Shown: piece after piece, positions 54,186 to 63,070 of the stretch
Layout: each line of letters starts with the position of its first letter
Position numbering within the stretch: the stretch's first letter is position 1
From: Flavobacterium davisii
Lineage (GTDB): Bacteria > Bacteroidota > Bacteroidia > Flavobacteriales > Flavobacteriaceae
Direction of reading: 5' to 3'
Length of the DNA stretch: 64,000 bases
Assembly: GCF_019565505.1 (NCBI RefSeq)
Contig: NZ_CP067378.1
Coordinates: 2,418,001-2,482,000 of the forward strand
Program-made: the position numbers and the translations under genes
Notes under the pieces: generated by a model
Database searches by the model: none
What the model was told of the DNA's origin: nothing
Seen by the model: only the letters and a program-made list of their open reading frames with translations

Positions 54186-55377
54186 ATGAAGAAATTTAGT
54201 TTAATAATAATCGGGATTTTTACAGGAGTAAGTGCCTTTGCTCAGTTTCAGAACGATAATAGAGTTATAACAACAGCAGTGCCATTTTTACAAATAGCTG
54301 CGGATGCAAGAGCCGCATCTATGGGAGATATGGGGGTAGCAACTTCGCCTGATGCTTTTTCACAGCAATATAATCCTGCTAAGTATGCTTTTTCGTTAAA
54401 AAAGCAAGGAGTCTCTGTAAGTTATACACCTTATTTAACCGAATTAGTAAATGATATGTCCTTAGGACAGCTTACTTATTTTAATAGATTTAATGAAAGA
54501 AGTGCTTTTGGAGTTGGATTTCGATATTTTGGTTTAGGTCAAATTGAACTAAGAAATGAAACAGGAGTTCAAACAGGGAGTGTTAACCCAAATGAATTAG
54601 CATTAGACGGATCTTACTCTTTACAATTGAGTGATCGTTTTTCAATGGGTGTTGCTGGTCGATATATTCGTTCTAATTTAAGAATTCCTACAAGTACAAA
54701 TGATGCTAAATCGGCTCAAACTTTTGCAGTAGATGTAGCAGGTTATTATGAATCATCTGAAATAGCATACAGTAATTTTAATGGTAGATGGAGAGGCGGT
54801 TTTAATCTTCAAAATATGGGACCTAAAATTTCGTATGATTCTGATGTAGAACGTAGTTCTAACTTTTTGCCAGCTAATTTACGTTTAGGAGGAGGATTTG
54901 ATTTTATTTTTGATGATTATAATAAGTTAACTACTACTTTAGAATTTAATAAGTTATTAGTACCTACGCCTAAAACAGCTATTGATAGCAATGGTAACGG
55001 AATTTTAGATCCTTCAGAACAAAAAGATTATAGAGATGCTATTACACAATATAATAATACAGGTTGGGTTGCTGGTATGTTTAAATCTTTTGGTGATGCT
55101 CCGAGGAGGTTTTAGTGAGGAATTAAAAGAAACTACTTGGGCAGCAGGATTAGAATATTGGTATCAAGATTCGTTTGCATTCAGAGGAGGTTATTTTAAC
55201 GAAAGTGCTGTAAAAGGAGCAAGGAAGTTTGCAACCATAGGAGCTGGATTTAAATATTCTTCTTTAAAGGTAGATGTTTCATATCTATTTTCAATGTCTA
55301 AAGTTAAAAATCCACTAGAAAATACGTTACGTTTTTCATTAACCATTAATTTTGGTGATAATTACGATCAATATTAA
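54186..55377 (+). CDS. porV: T9SS outer-membrane shuttle protein PorV (frameshifted)
   Basis: ~397 residues, an FadL-like outer-membrane barrel that carries T9SS cargo from the translocon to PorU. ATG 54186 gives a good signal peptide (MKKFSLIIIGIFTGVSAFAQ). Family motif: VPFLQIAADARAASMGDMGV near residues 30-49; the C-terminus is EYWYQDSFAFRGGYFNESAV then ...LTINFGDNYDQY. The frames 54144-55115 and 55036-55377 join at ~55102, where an extra A in CCGAGG replaces the expected PGGFSEELKE reading. A longer N-terminus from 54144 exists but overlaps porU and lacks support. Terminator 22 bp downstream. Confidence 0.92.
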
Positions 55378-55398
55378 AAAAATAAATTATTAATTATG

Positions 55399-55436
55399 AA
55401 TCCAAATTTCAGTAAAATGAGATTTGGATTTTTTTC
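55399..55436 (+). terminator. Terminator after porV
   Basis: The stem AATCCAAAT (55399-55407) / ATTTGGATT (55422-55430) is followed by a T-run. It ends the porU-porV transcript before cdd. Confidence 0.8.
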
Positions 55437-55448
55437 CCCTTAACATTT

Positions 55449-55934
55449 ATGATGAGAGAAATTAAAATTGATACAAAACTGAGTATTTATGATTCAGTAG
55501 CTGAGTTATCGGAGGAAGTGAAAACATTAATGCAAAAAGCCATTGAAGCTCGAATACAGGCGTATGCTCCTTATTCTAAATTTAATGTTGGAGCAGCTCT
55601 TTTGTTAGATAATGGGCAGATTGTAACAGGTTCTAATCAAGAAAATGCAGCGTACCCTTCAGGATTGTGTGCAGAGAGAGTCGCTATTTTTTACGCAGGA
55701 GCTCAATATCCAAAAGCCAAAATATTAAAGATAGCAATTACTGCGGGGTCTACTATGTCAGTTACAGATAAACCGATCCCTCCTTGCGGAGCTTGTAGGC
55801 AATCTATTTTTGAATATGAATACAAACAAGATGAATTTATAGAAATTTATTTTATGGGTGAAACTGGAGAGGTGTATAAATCAGATTCTATAGAAAATCT
55901 CTTACCTCTTACATTTGATAAAAAATTCTTATGA
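55449..55934 (+). CDS. cdd: Cytidine deaminase
   Basis: 161 residues. It deaminates cytidine/deoxycytidine in pyrimidine salvage. Zinc motifs are clear: SGLCAERVAIFYAG (Cys ligand and catalytic Glu, about residues 71-84) and PPCGACRQSIFEY (two Cys ligands, about 113-125), with the substrate-binding APYSKFNVGAALL near 38-50. A homotetramer-type enzyme by length, cytoplasmic. The start could be 55449 or the next Met codon (55452). It stands between porV and pdhA, a usual flavobacterial order. Confidence 0.94.
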   Translation: MMREIKIDTKLSIYDSVAELSEEVKTLMQKAIEARIQAYAPYSKFNVGAALLLDNGQIVTGSNQENAAYPSGLCAERVAIFYAGAQYPKAKILKIAITAGSTMSVTDKPIPPCGACRQSIFEYEYKQDEFIEIYFMGETGEVYKSDSIENLLPLTFDKKFL

Positions 55935-55978
55935 TTTAAAAATTATTCATTAAATTTTACTACTTACTAGGAAAGTTA

Positions 55979-55986
55979 TACTTTTG
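55979..55986 (+). promoter_or_regulatory. Probable -7 box for pdhA operon
   Basis: TACTTTTG matches TAnnTTTG and is followed by cagtgcatt, ~100 bp before pdhA. No TTG at -33 spacing was seen. Confidence 0.45.
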
Positions 55987-56087
55987 CAGTGCATTAATTT
56001 GAGTTTAACTCATTTTTGTATATTAATTAGAAAAAAAATAGACTTTATTTATATAGGTATAATAAATAAAGTAAATAGAAGCTAGAT

Positions 56088-57086
56088 ATGAAACCAATCA
56101 CAAAAGAAGTCTACCTTAAGTGGTACGAAGACATGCAGTTCTGGAGAAAGTTTGAAGATAAACTTGCAGCCTTGTATATTCAACAAAAAGTTAGAGGATT
56201 TTTGCATTTATATAACGGACAAGAAGCAGTATTAGCTGGTGCTTTGCATGCTATGGACTTGTCTAAAGATAAAATGATTACAGCATATCGTAATCACGTA
56301 CAGCCGATAGGTATGGGAACCGATCCTCGTAGAGTGATGGCTGAGTTATTAGGAAAAGTAACAGGAACATCTAAAGGAATGGGGGGGTCAATGCATATCT
56401 TTGATAAAGAACATGGTTTTTATGGAGGACATGGTATTGTAGGAGCTCAAATTCCAGTAGGTGCTGGTATTGCTTTTGCGGATAAATATTTTGGTCGTGA
56501 TGGGGTTACATTGACTTATTTTGGCGATGGTGCAGCACGTCAGGGATCTTTACACGAAGCCTTCAATATGGCAATGAATTGGAAATTGCCAGTAGTATTT
56601 ATTGTCGAAAACAATGGATATGCTATGGGAACCTCTGTAGAAAGAACCGCTAATCATACCGATATATGGAAATTAGGTTTAGGATATGAAATGCCTTGTG
56701 GACCTGTGGATGGTATGAATCCTGTAAAAGTAGCAGAAGCTATGCACGAAGCTATCGATAGAGCACGTCGTGGAGATGGACCTACTTTCTTAGAAATGAA
56801 AACATACCGTTATAGAGGACACTCTATGTCAGATGCTCAATTATACAGAACAAAAGAAGAAGTAGAAGAATACAAAAAAATAGATCCAATTATTCAAGTT
56901 TTAGATATAATTAAAGCAGAAGGATACGCTACAGATGCAGAAATAGAAATGATAGATCAACGTGTAGTAGACTTGGTAGCGGAGTGTGAAAAATTTGCAG
57001 AAGATTCACCATTTCCTACAGTTGAACAATTATATGATGTAGTGTACGAACAAGAAAATTATCCATTTTTACCTCATAAATTATAA
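56088..57086 (+). CDS. pdhA: Pyruvate dehydrogenase E1 alpha subunit
   Basis: 332 residues. The E1 alpha subunit binds thiamine diphosphate and decarboxylates pyruvate in the pyruvate dehydrogenase complex, cytoplasmic. The ThDP motif is GDGAARQGSLHEAFNMAMNW (from about residue 146) ending in the conserved ENNGYAMGT; also AYRNHVQPIGMG, GMGGSMHIFDKEHGFYGGHG, and the phosphorylation-loop-like YRYRGHSMSDAQLYR. Full length. It is followed after 6 bp by the E2 gene, forming an operon; the E1 beta gene is not in this window. Confidence 0.96.
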   Translation: MKPITKEVYLKWYEDMQFWRKFEDKLAALYIQQKVRGFLHLYNGQEAVLAGALHAMDLSKDKMITAYRNHVQPIGMGTDPRRVMAELLGKVTGTSKGMGGSMHIFDKEHGFYGGHGIVGAQIPVGAGIAFADKYFGRDGVTLTYFGDGAARQGSLHEAFNMAMNWKLPVVFIVENNGYAMGTSVERTANHTDIWKLGLGYEMPCGPVDGMNPVKVAEAMHEAIDRARRGDGPTFLEMKTYRYRGHSMSDAQLYRTKEEVEEYKKIDPIIQVLDIIKAEGYATDAEIEMIDQRVVDLVAECEKFAEDSPFPTVEQLYDVVYEQENYPFLPHKL

Positions 57087-57092
57087 AAGATT

Positions 57093-58723
57093 ATGGCAAT
57101 AGTAGTTACCATGCCTCGTTTGAGCGATACCATGACCGAAGGAACTGTAGCAACATGGCTTAAAAAAGTGGGAGATAAAATAAAAGAAGGAGATATATTA
57201 GCTGAAATTGAAACCGATAAAGCCACAATGGAATTTGAGTCTTTTAATTCAGGGGTATTGTTGCATATAGGAATTGAAGTAGGCCAAACAGCTCCTGTAG
57301 ATTCATTATTAGCAATTATTGGTCAAGAAGGTGAAGATATTTCCACTTTATTAAATGGAAGTACTCCAAAAAAAGAAGAACCAGTTAAAGAAAATCAAGT
57401 AGAAATGCCTGTAGTCAATTCTACAGCGTCTTCTGAAATGCCAGCAGGAGTAAAAGTAGTTACGATGCCTCGTTTGAGTGATACTATGACAACAGGTACT
57501 GTGGCTGCTTGGTTAAAAAATATTGGAGATACAATCAAAGAAGGTGACATTTTAGCTGAAATTGAGACAGATAAAGCTACTATGGAATTTGAATCATTTA
57601 ATTCTGGTACTTTATTATATATAGGAGTTCAAACAGGTGGTTCAGCTCCCGTAGATAGTATTCTAGCAATCTTAGGTCCAGCAGGTACCGATATTTCAGG
57701 TATTTTAGCTAATTTTTCAACTGGAGGAGGTACTACAGAAGAACCTAAACTAGAAAAAATTACAGAATCAAAAGTAGAAACTGCTTCAAATCCTCAAACA
57801 GAAGTGTTAACTAATACAGGCAGAATTTTTGCTTCTCCTTTAGCTAAAAAAATGGCACAAGAAAAAGGAATCAATCTGGCTGCTGTAAGAGGAACAGGTG
57901 AAAATGGACGCATTACTAAAGCAGACGTAGAAGGATATAATCCAGCTGTAGTAAATACAAGTATAACAAGTATTATTTCTGATCCAGTAGTTGAAGCAAC
58001 AACAACCGTAGCTGCTGTACAACCTTTCATACCAGCAGGTGAAGTCTATCAAGAAGAAGTGAAAAACTCGCAAATGCGTAAAGTTATTGCAAAACGTTTA
58101 GCAGAATCTAAATTTACTGCACCCCATTATTATCTAACCATTGAGTTAGATATGGATAATGCAATGACTTCTAGATCTATGATTAATAATTTACCTAACA
58201 CAAAAGTTTCTTTTAATGATATGGTAATAAAAGCCTCTGCAATGGCATTAAAGAAACACCCTCAAGTAAATTCACAATGGAAAGAAGAGGCGATGATTTT
58301 AAATCACCATGTAAATATTGGTGTTGCAGTTGCGGTAGAGGATGGATTAGTAGTTCCTGTATTAAAATTTGCTGATCAAATGACTCTATCACAGATAGGT
58401 ACATCAGTAAAAGATATGGCAGGAAGAGCTAAAATAAAAAAATACAACCAAACGAAATGGAAGGAAGTACCTTTACAATTTCAAACCTAGGAATGTTTGG
58501 TATTCAGTCTTTTACATCAATAATTAATCAGCCTAATTCCGCTATTTTATCTGTTGGCGCTATCGTTCAAAAGCCAGTTGTTAAGAACGGGCAAATTGTA
58601 GTAGGTAATACAATGACAGTTACTTTGGCATGCGACCATAGAACAGTAGATGGAGCTACAGGTGCTCAGTTTCTACAAACTTTCAAAGCCTATATGGAAA
58701 ATCCAGTAACCATGTTAGCATAA
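57093..58723 (+). CDS. pdhC: Pyruvate dehydrogenase E2, dihydrolipoyl acetyltransferase (frameshifted)
   Basis: ~544 residues. Two lipoyl domains, each with the ETDKATMEFESF lipoyl-lysine motif (near residues 40 and 160), then an E3/E1-binding domain (IFASPLAKKMAQEKGINLAA, about 245-265), then the acetyltransferase core (MRKVIAKRLAESKFTAPHYY to the catalytic CDHRTVDGATGAQFL). The frames 57093-58490 and ~58457-58723 join if the A7 run near 58436-58442 is A8, giving KKIQPNEMEGSTFTISNLGM. It forms the core of the complex that transfers the acetyl group to CoA. Co-transcribed with pdhA; a terminator follows. Confidence 0.94.
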
Positions 58724-58746
58724 AAAATAAAATGACAATAATTAAG

Positions 58747-58779
58747 TCCCGAAAGTTGAAAAACATTCGGGATTTTTTT
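58747..58779 (+). terminator. Terminator after pdhC
   Basis: The stem TCCCGAA (58747-58753) / TTCGGGA (58766-58772) is followed by TTTTTTT. Confidence 0.85.
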
Positions 58780-58873
58780 ATTTTGTAACGTCAAATAATG
58801 CCAAAAAATGTAGAGGAATTAGTGATTGTCTCATATAACCTCATTACATGTTATAAAGAAATACTCTGTATAA

Positions 58874-60469
58874 ATGATAGAAAAAACAAAAATTCTAGTA
58901 TTAAGTTCTATTTTGATACTATTTCAAAATTGTCAATCTGTATATAAATCAAATCAACATATAGAAACGCCTATATCTGTAAAAAAATTACACGAAGACA
59001 TAGATTTTGTACAAAGAAAATTGTTTAAACTACATCCTTCTTTGGATCTGTATATTACAGAAAAATATTTAAAGTTCAAATTCGATAGTTTAAAAAAATC
59101 TATTAAAACCCCCTTAAAACCAAATGAATTTTATTTTGGAATTAGTAAAGTGGTGGCAAGTGTTAGACAAGGCCATACAACTATACAGCCTTTACAAAAA
59201 CAATTTACACATAATGAGTTAAAAGAATTAAAAAAGAAAGGTACTTATCCATTGTCTTTATTTACTTTTAGTTATATAGATAATGAATTAATTATTGCCC
59301 AAAATCATTCAAAAGACACAAGTATAAAAGTCGGTACCGTTGTAAAAGATATTCAAGGAATAACACCTTCGTTTTTATTTGCTAAATATAAAGGAACAGA
59401 TGCATCGGATGGGTATAATCAAACTTATTATAATAGCGCTTTTGCAAATAAAATAGTTCATTATTTTAAATTAGAAAAAACATTAAAAGATAGTATACAA
59501 GTAAATTTCTTGTATAAAGACAGTCTTTATACAAAAGTTTTAACACGAATAGCTTTAACAAAAGGTTTTAAAAAAGAAACGGTAAAGAAAACTAAAGATT
59601 CAGATAAAAAGATTTGTAAAACAAAAAATAAAAATCAGTTATTAAAAGAAAAAGAATTAAAAAACAAAAAAAATATTTTTGGATATGATGAAATCAAAAA
59701 GGAATTTACAAGACAATTGCTTTATCCTATAAAAGATTCATCATTGGCAGTATTACGCATAAAAAAATTTGTGGGAGGAAAACAAGCTAAAGCATATTCT
59801 CTTCTTTTTAAAGAAATTGATAATAAAAAGGTAACAACTCTAGTACTCGATTTACGAAACAATGGAGGAGGGAGTATTGAAGAAATTAAAAATTTATTTA
59901 CGTATATTAGTCCCGACTTTGTCAATTTTGTTGATACATTAAAAGTAACGAATAGAACCAGTTTAGTAACTAATATGTTTCGTAATGTTCCAAAAGGAAT
60001 TCTCATTTCCTTAGCCCCCATAATCATTCCCTATACAATCAAAAATTTATTTTCGATAAAAAAATCACCCACAGGTTTTTTTTATCAAAAATCAAAATTA
60101 ACAAATAGATTACAACCGAGAGATTCGAATTACCAAGGAAAATTATATGTGTTAATAAATGGAGGAAGTTTCTCTGCGTCAAGTGTTCTAGCTGCTAATT
60201 TACAAAATATAAATAGAGGCATTTTTGTAGGAGAAGAAACAGGAGGCGCTTTTAATAGTACAGTAGCAGGTACATTACCTGTATTAACTTTACCTCATTC
60301 TAAACTAAAATTTAGAGTAGGAATGATGGAAATAGGTGTGGTAAAAAAATCAGCTATAAAAGGAAGAGGGGTAATGCCTGAAATTACGATAACTTCAAAA
60401 AAAGAAGATTATGAAAAAAAAATAGATTCTGAATTACAATGGATTATAGAAAAAGAAGGGAAAAATTAA
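58874..60469 (+). CDS. S41-family (tail-specific/C-terminal processing) peptidase lipoprotein
   Basis: 531 residues. The N-terminal signal ends ILFQNC, a lipoprotein-type Cys. The S41 serine protease fold shows TLVLDLRNNGGGSIEEI (about residues 322-338) and the nucleophile region LINGGSFSASSVLAANLQN (about 425-443), then VGEETGGAFNS. A Lys-rich insert (about 235-270) separates the PDZ-like part from the catalytic part. Substrate unknown. It is followed 13 bp later by an M28 peptidase, suggesting an operon of exported peptidases. Confidence 0.85.
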   Translation: MIEKTKILVLSSILILFQNCQSVYKSNQHIETPISVKKLHEDIDFVQRKLFKLHPSLDLYITEKYLKFKFDSLKKSIKTPLKPNEFYFGISKVVASVRQGHTTIQPLQKQFTHNELKELKKKGTYPLSLFTFSYIDNELIIAQNHSKDTSIKVGTVVKDIQGITPSFLFAKYKGTDASDGYNQTYYNSAFANKIVHYFKLEKTLKDSIQVNFLYKDSLYTKVLTRIALTKGFKKETVKKTKDSDKKICKTKNKNQLLKEKELKNKKNIFGYDEIKKEFTRQLLYPIKDSSLAVLRIKKFVGGKQAKAYSLLFKEIDNKKVTTLVLDLRNNGGGSIEEIKNLFTYISPDFVNFVDTLKVTNRTSLVTNMFRNVPKGILISLAPIIIPYTIKNLFSIKKSPTGFFYQKSKLTNRLQPRDSNYQGKLYVLINGGSFSASSVLAANLQNINRGIFVGEETGGAFNSTVAGTLPVLTLPHSKLKFRVGMMEIGVVKKSAIKGRGVMPEITITSKKEDYEKKIDSELQWIIEKEGKN

Positions 60470-60482
60470 AATAACAGATACT

Positions 60483-61424
60483 ATGAATATATATAAACTA
60501 GTAGGGATATTTTTAATTGGTTTTTTAATAAAACTGAATGCTCAAGAAACAAAACAACAAAAAAATGAAAGAATTGAGAAAGTATTACAGTTTTTAACCT
60601 CAGATGAAAATAAAGGACGTGAACCGGGAACTCCAGAAATGGAAAAGGTTATGGTTTTTTTAGAAAATCAATTCAAAGAAAATGATATAAAGCCCTTTTA
60701 TAAAACATATCGAGATAAATTATCAGATTATTATAAGCCAGCTTATAACATAGTAGGTATTATTGAAGGTAAAGATCCTATTTTAAAAGAAGAATATATA
60801 GTTATCGGTGCCCATTACGACCATATAGGTAATGCAACAAAAGTAGAAGAAGATAGTATAGCTAATGGAGCTAATGATAATGCTGTAGGAACCGTAGCCG
60901 TATTAGAGCTAATGAAATATTTTTCAGAAAAAAAAACGAATAAACGCTCTATTATTTTTGCTTTGTTTACAGCCGAAGAAAAAGGATTGTTAGGATCACG
61001 TCACTTAGCTAAGAAAATGAAAAATGCAGGGGTAGATATTTATTTTATGTTTAATTTTGAAATGATAGGGGTTCCGATGAATCAAAAAGATATGTTGGTT
61101 TATATGACCGGTATAACAAAATCAAACATGGCTAAAAAAATGAATGAGTATGCAGGAGAAAAATGGGTAGGTTATCTCCCCGTTGAAAGCAGGTATCAAC
61201 TTTTTAAAGCTTCAGATAATTATCCTTTTTATGAAGAATATCACATTCCTGCTCATACAATCTCTACTTTTGATTTTGAAAACTATAATTTTTATCATCA
61301 TGTAAAAGATGAATTTGAAAAAATAGACATGCAACATCTTCAAAAAGTAATAGGAAAGAGTAAAGTTGTACTTGAAAAAATGATAAATGCAACAACAAAA
61401 GAAATTAAGTTAGATGAAAAATAA
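60483..61424 (+). CDS. Exported M28-family zinc aminopeptidase
   Basis: 313 residues with a signal peptide (VGIFLIGFLIKLNAQ). Zinc ligands and catalytic residues of the M28 family: H111 in VIGAHYDHIGN, D132 in GANDNAVGT, the Glu pair in TAEEKGLLGS (165-166), then FNFEMIGV and ASDNYPFYEEYHIPAHT with the last His. Cleaves N-terminal residues from peptides in the periplasm. Lies between the S41 peptidase and an SDR whose start it overlaps by 11 nt. Confidence 0.9.
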   Translation: MNIYKLVGIFLIGFLIKLNAQETKQQKNERIEKVLQFLTSDENKGREPGTPEMEKVMVFLENQFKENDIKPFYKTYRDKLSDYYKPAYNIVGIIEGKDPILKEEYIVIGAHYDHIGNATKVEEDSIANGANDNAVGTVAVLELMKYFSEKKTNKRSIIFALFTAEEKGLLGSRHLAKKMKNAGVDIYFMFNFEMIGVPMNQKDMLVYMTGITKSNMAKKMNEYAGEKWVGYLPVESRYQLFKASDNYPFYEEYHIPAHTISTFDFENYNFYHHVKDEFEKIDMQHLQKVIGKSKVVLEKMINATTKEIKLDEK

Positions 61425-62098
61425 AAATATTATAATTACAGGAACTTCTAGAGGAATAGGTTATGAATTAGCATTGGAATTTGCCAATGCAGGCCATCAA
61501 GTATTAGCTATTTCTCGCAAAAGACCACAAGCTTTACTTCAAAATCAAAACATAACCTGTTTAGCTATAGATCTAGCTGTCGAGAATGATTTGAAACAAG
61601 TAGGGGAATTTTTAGAATCATCATGGAAACAAGTAGATGTTATAATTCATAATGCAGGAAGCTTTTTGCATAAACCTTTTGAGGAAATTACGTCTGCTGA
61701 ATTTGAAAATATTTACAAAGTAAATGTTTTTGGTATAGCAGCATTAACCCGTATTTGTATTCCATATTTGCAAAAAGGAAGTCATGTGGTAACCATAAGT
61801 TCAATGGGAGGTATACAAGGAAGTATGAAATTCGCAGGTCTATCAGCTTATAGCTCGAGTAAAGGAGCTGTCATCACATTATCAGAACTACTGGCAGAAG
61901 AATATAAAGAAAAAGGTATTGCTTTTAATGTCCTTGCCCTAGGAGCAGTACAAACCGAAATGCTACAAGAAGCATTTCCGAGGTTATCAGGCACCCATAA
62001 CAGCATCAGAAATGGCAAATTATATTTTTGATTTTGCACTAACAGGCAATAAATATTACAACGGGAAAGTATTACAAGTTTCTTCAACAACACCTTAA
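61414..62098 (+). CDS. Short-chain dehydrogenase/reductase (frameshifted)
   Basis: ~228 residues, cytoplasmic SDR. NAD(P)-binding TGTSRGIGYELALEFANAGH (about residues 9-28), HNAGSF (NAG motif), ISSMGGIQG catalytic Ser, and YSSSKGA with the Tyr-x3-Lys pair. The frame ends early at 62031; the proper C-terminus (PITASEMANYIFDFALTGNK then YYNGKVLQVSSTTP) ends at 62098 and is restored by removing an extra A at CCGAGG (about 61979-61984). Its start overlaps the M28 gene, so translation may be coupled. Substrate unknown. Confidence 0.85.
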
Positions 62099-62429
62099 AA
62101 AATAAATTGTAGTATGAAAATAATTCCATTAAAATAGACGTAAAAGGGTTTCTATTATTTGAATAAGATAACAGATTCTTTTAATCCTCTTTACAATAAA
62201 AAGGATAAAATGAAAATGAGAGATGCTTAAAAAAACGAATAAAATGAAAAGACAAATTTTGACGATAGATTAAAAAGTACCGATCTGATTAATAAATTTC
62301 GAAACTTGTATAAAAGATAAGAACAGTATTAATTGGATAAGGAAAGCATTAAGAAATCAAAGAAAGAATATAAAAGATTTCTATTTTAATATAAAAACGC
62401 TTTAAATTTAGAAAACAAAGGGTGATAAA
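62099..62429. other. Gene-free AT-rich stretch
   Basis: 331 bp without a gene, hairpin terminator or clear promoter that I can support. Confidence 0.5.
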
Positions 62430-63029
62430 ATGCAAGATATTCTCTTAAAATACCTTCCAGAAAAAGCCGTTTCTATGTGTTTTGAGTTAATCAAGACAAA
62501 TCGCGTACATTTAAAAATTGTAAATGAACGTGTAACTCGTCATGGCGATTATCGAAGAGAAGGAAACGGAAGACATGTCATAACCGTTAATTATTCACAA
62601 AATGAATACCGTTTTTTAATTACACTCATTCATGAAATCGCACACTTAGTAGCATTTGAAAAATATGGACGAAATATAAAACCACATGGCGAAGAATGGA
62701 AACATACTTTTCAAAGATTGATGATCCCATTTATTCGTCCTGAAATATTTCCATCTACATTATTATCGCTAGTAGCTCGACATTTTCGTAATCCAAAAGC
62801 AAGTAGCGATACCGATGCAACCTTAGCTTTAGCACTAAAACAATTTGATCCAGAAAATGATAAACATTATATTTTTGAAATTCCTTTTGGAAGTGTTTTT
62901 AGAATTCATAACGGAAGGATTTTTAAAAAAATAGCCCTTCGTACAAAACGTTTTGAATGTTTAGAATTAAGTACAGGAAAAACCTATTTGTTTAATCCCA
63001 ATGCAGAAATAGAGTTGTTACCAAATTAA
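62430..63029 (+). CDS. SprT-like zinc metallopeptidase-domain protein
   Basis: 199 residues. A SprT-like fold with HEIAH at residues 68-72 (zinc ligands and catalytic Glu) and a third ligand in PHGEEWK (H86), with the basic strand region before it (RREGNGRHVITVNYS). The C-terminal part (HYIFEIPFGSVFRIHNGRIF) resembles the small zinc-ribbon position of SprT proteins but lacks Cys pairs. Role unknown; eukaryotic relatives cut DNA-protein crosslinks. Cytoplasmic. The manC gene starts 42 bp downstream. Confidence 0.85.
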   Translation: MQDILLKYLPEKAVSMCFELIKTNRVHLKIVNERVTRHGDYRREGNGRHVITVNYSQNEYRFLITLIHEIAHLVAFEKYGRNIKPHGEEWKHTFQRLMIPFIRPEIFPSTLLSLVARHFRNPKASSDTDATLALALKQFDPENDKHYIFEIPFGSVFRIHNGRIFKKIALRTKRFECLELSTGKTYLFNPNAEIELLPN

Positions 63030-63041
63030 TTTTAATCTTTG

Positions 63042-63049
63042 TAACTTTG
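63042..63049 (+). promoter_or_regulatory. Probable -7 box for manC
   Basis: TAACTTTG, a TAnnTTTG match 22 bp before the manC start. A TTG lies at 63015-63017, 24 bp upstream, slightly longer than the usual spacer. Confidence 0.55.
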
Positions 63050-63070
63050 CACTTTGTTACTTTTAAACCT

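Noticed and set aside
50327..55377. Programmed frameshifting in porU and porV
   Set aside because: Several breaks per gene, no slippery-site/structure pattern, and the same kind of break in unrelated genes; sequencing error fits better.
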